A stretch of DNA of 49,267 nt from a virus, in IMG/VR virus record IMGVR_UViG_3300033148_004560, positions 1 through 49,267 of that record; one strand, given 5' to 3'. The translations under genes and the position numbers were made by a program. The notes below the pieces were generated by a model. The model was not told the DNA's origin. It did not search any database and saw nothing but the letters and a program-made list of their open reading frames with translations. Shown piece by piece: positions 48,873 to 49,267 of the stretch. Positions within the stretch are counted from its first letter, which is position 1, and each line of letters begins with the position of its first letter.

Positions 48873-49150
48873 GGTCGCTCCAAGGAGGCAGACGCCATCG
48901 CGGCGTGAAAAATCTCCTGGATCTCGGCAGTCATCGCGGCCTGTACCGCTCGCCTGACCACACGCTCGTACTCGAGATGGTTAGCCATCTGCCGATCCAC
49001 TCGGTGCTGGAGACACCGGCACCGGGCTTCCAGCTTCGCGATCTCAGTTTGGGCTAGCGCGTCCTGCACTTCCGCTGCCACTTCCGCCGCGAGCGTATCC
49101 GGGGAAAGCCCCGCGACTCGTGCCACTACTTCATCTTCCTTACTTTTCAT
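48869..49150 (-). CDS. Coiled-coil protein, first gene of the right-end leftward operon
   Basis: 93 aa, MKSKEDEVVARVAG start. Long helix, containing the block shared with 48083-48409. No ordinary SD: the TAGGAT 9 nt upstream is a better candidate for a -10, so the transcript may be leaderless. Function unknown. Confidence 0.6.
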   Translation of the reverse strand: MKSKEDEVVARVAGLSPDTLAAEVAAEVQDALAQTEIAKLEARCRCLQHRVDRQMANHLEYERVVRRAVQAAMTAEIQEIFHAAMASASLERP

Positions 49151-49159
49151 GATCGAATC

Positions 49160-49213
49160 ATCCTAGCAAGCACCATGCCGGTGCGCAACTATGCGCGACG
49201 TTATGTGCGCAAC
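49160..49213 (-). promoter_or_regulatory. Leftward promoter with three TGCGCRAC repeats
   Basis: On the minus strand: TTGCGC (49188-49183), 17-bp spacer, extended TGC-TAGGAT (49168-49160), 9 nt, ATG. On the plus strand TGCGCAAC (49182), TGCGCGAC (49192) and TGCGCAAC (49206) overlap and flank the -35. This fits a repressed or activated promoter; origin iterons are an alternative. Confidence 0.5.
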
Positions 49214-49267
49214 AGTCAAAAACACCGGGAAAAAGGGCGATAAAAATCTGCTAAATCTGTCCAGAGG

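Larger units (their letters stand above)
48346..49027. repeat. Direct repeat B (48346-48448 and 48925-49027)
   Basis: 103 bp repeated at an offset of 579 bp with only two differences. It encodes the MANHLEYERVVRRAVQAAM stretch in both genes. Confidence 0.9.

Noticed and set aside
1-49267. Lysogeny module (integrase, CI-type repressor, attP)
   Set aside because: No integrase or serine recombinase and no clear attachment site. The HTH proteins alone do not prove lysogeny.

Overview
This window looks like a complete or nearly complete genome of a tailed, contractile-tail bacteriophage (myovirus morphology) from a GC-rich host. No host chromosomal gene is recognisable. Coding density is very high. 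Most neighbouring genes overlap by exactly 4 nt (ATGA or GTGA), so translational coupling is the rule. No integrase, transposase, phage RNA polymerase or intact tRNA gene was recognised. The host cannot be named. Several transcription units appear to begin with genes that lack a Shine-Dalgarno sequence and carry a TANNNT box 6-9 nt before the ATG. That pattern is known for leaderless genes in Actinobacteria and Deinococcota, but this is only a hint.

Layout: (1) 1-1110, no gene; repeats, dyads and a large hairpin. (2) 1111-8907, rightward early-type operon: HTH proteins, PhoH ATPase, an Arg/Glu repeat protein, a ParB-like protein, a sigma-like factor and small accessory genes. Three of the small genes are preceded by the same RBS-sequestering hairpin. 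A single leftward gene (6063-6332) lies against this flow. (3) 8872-23595, leftward replication and nucleotide module: DNA methyltransferase, primase-helicase, VSR/DUF559-like nuclease, dATP/dGTP diphosphohydrolase-like protein, RuvC-like resolvase, DEDDh exonuclease, family A DNA polymerase, putative ssDNA-binding protein, SNF2-type helicase, Cas4-like nuclease and an Acb2-like small protein, with tiny membrane and Zn-ribbon proteins between them and one lectin-fold protein. (4) 23596-23921, control gap with a hairpin, direct repeats and degenerate tRNA-like sequences. (5) 23922-42315, leftward lysis and virion module in Mu-like order, read 3' to 5' on the plus strand: prohead protease, decoration, major head, head-tail joining, sheath, tube, frameshifted tail chaperone, tape measure, baseplate hub-spike, W, J, I, adhesins, endolysin, holin-like proteins. 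(6) 42404-45402, rightward portal (with an unusual N-terminal HTH) and large terminase. (7) 45397-49150, leftward: two paralogous small proteins, a second beta-helix adhesin, an HTH protein that may be the small terminase, and duplicated coiled-coil genes. (8) 49151-49267, a promoter with three TGCGCRAC repeats. If the genome is circular or permuted, units 2 and 7 diverge from one control region spanning both window ends.

How it fits together: the virion is built from Mu-family parts, but replication is that of a PolA/primase-helicase phage rather than a transposing one. The genome carries many tandem or dispersed paralogues (1111/6994, 9717/10016, 23101 twice, 45397/45639, 25686/45887, 48083/48352, and a duplicated domain at 4332), which points to repeated local duplication. 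Shared short peptide tags link the nuclease, the putative ssDNA-binding protein and a protein downstream of the Cas4-like nuclease.
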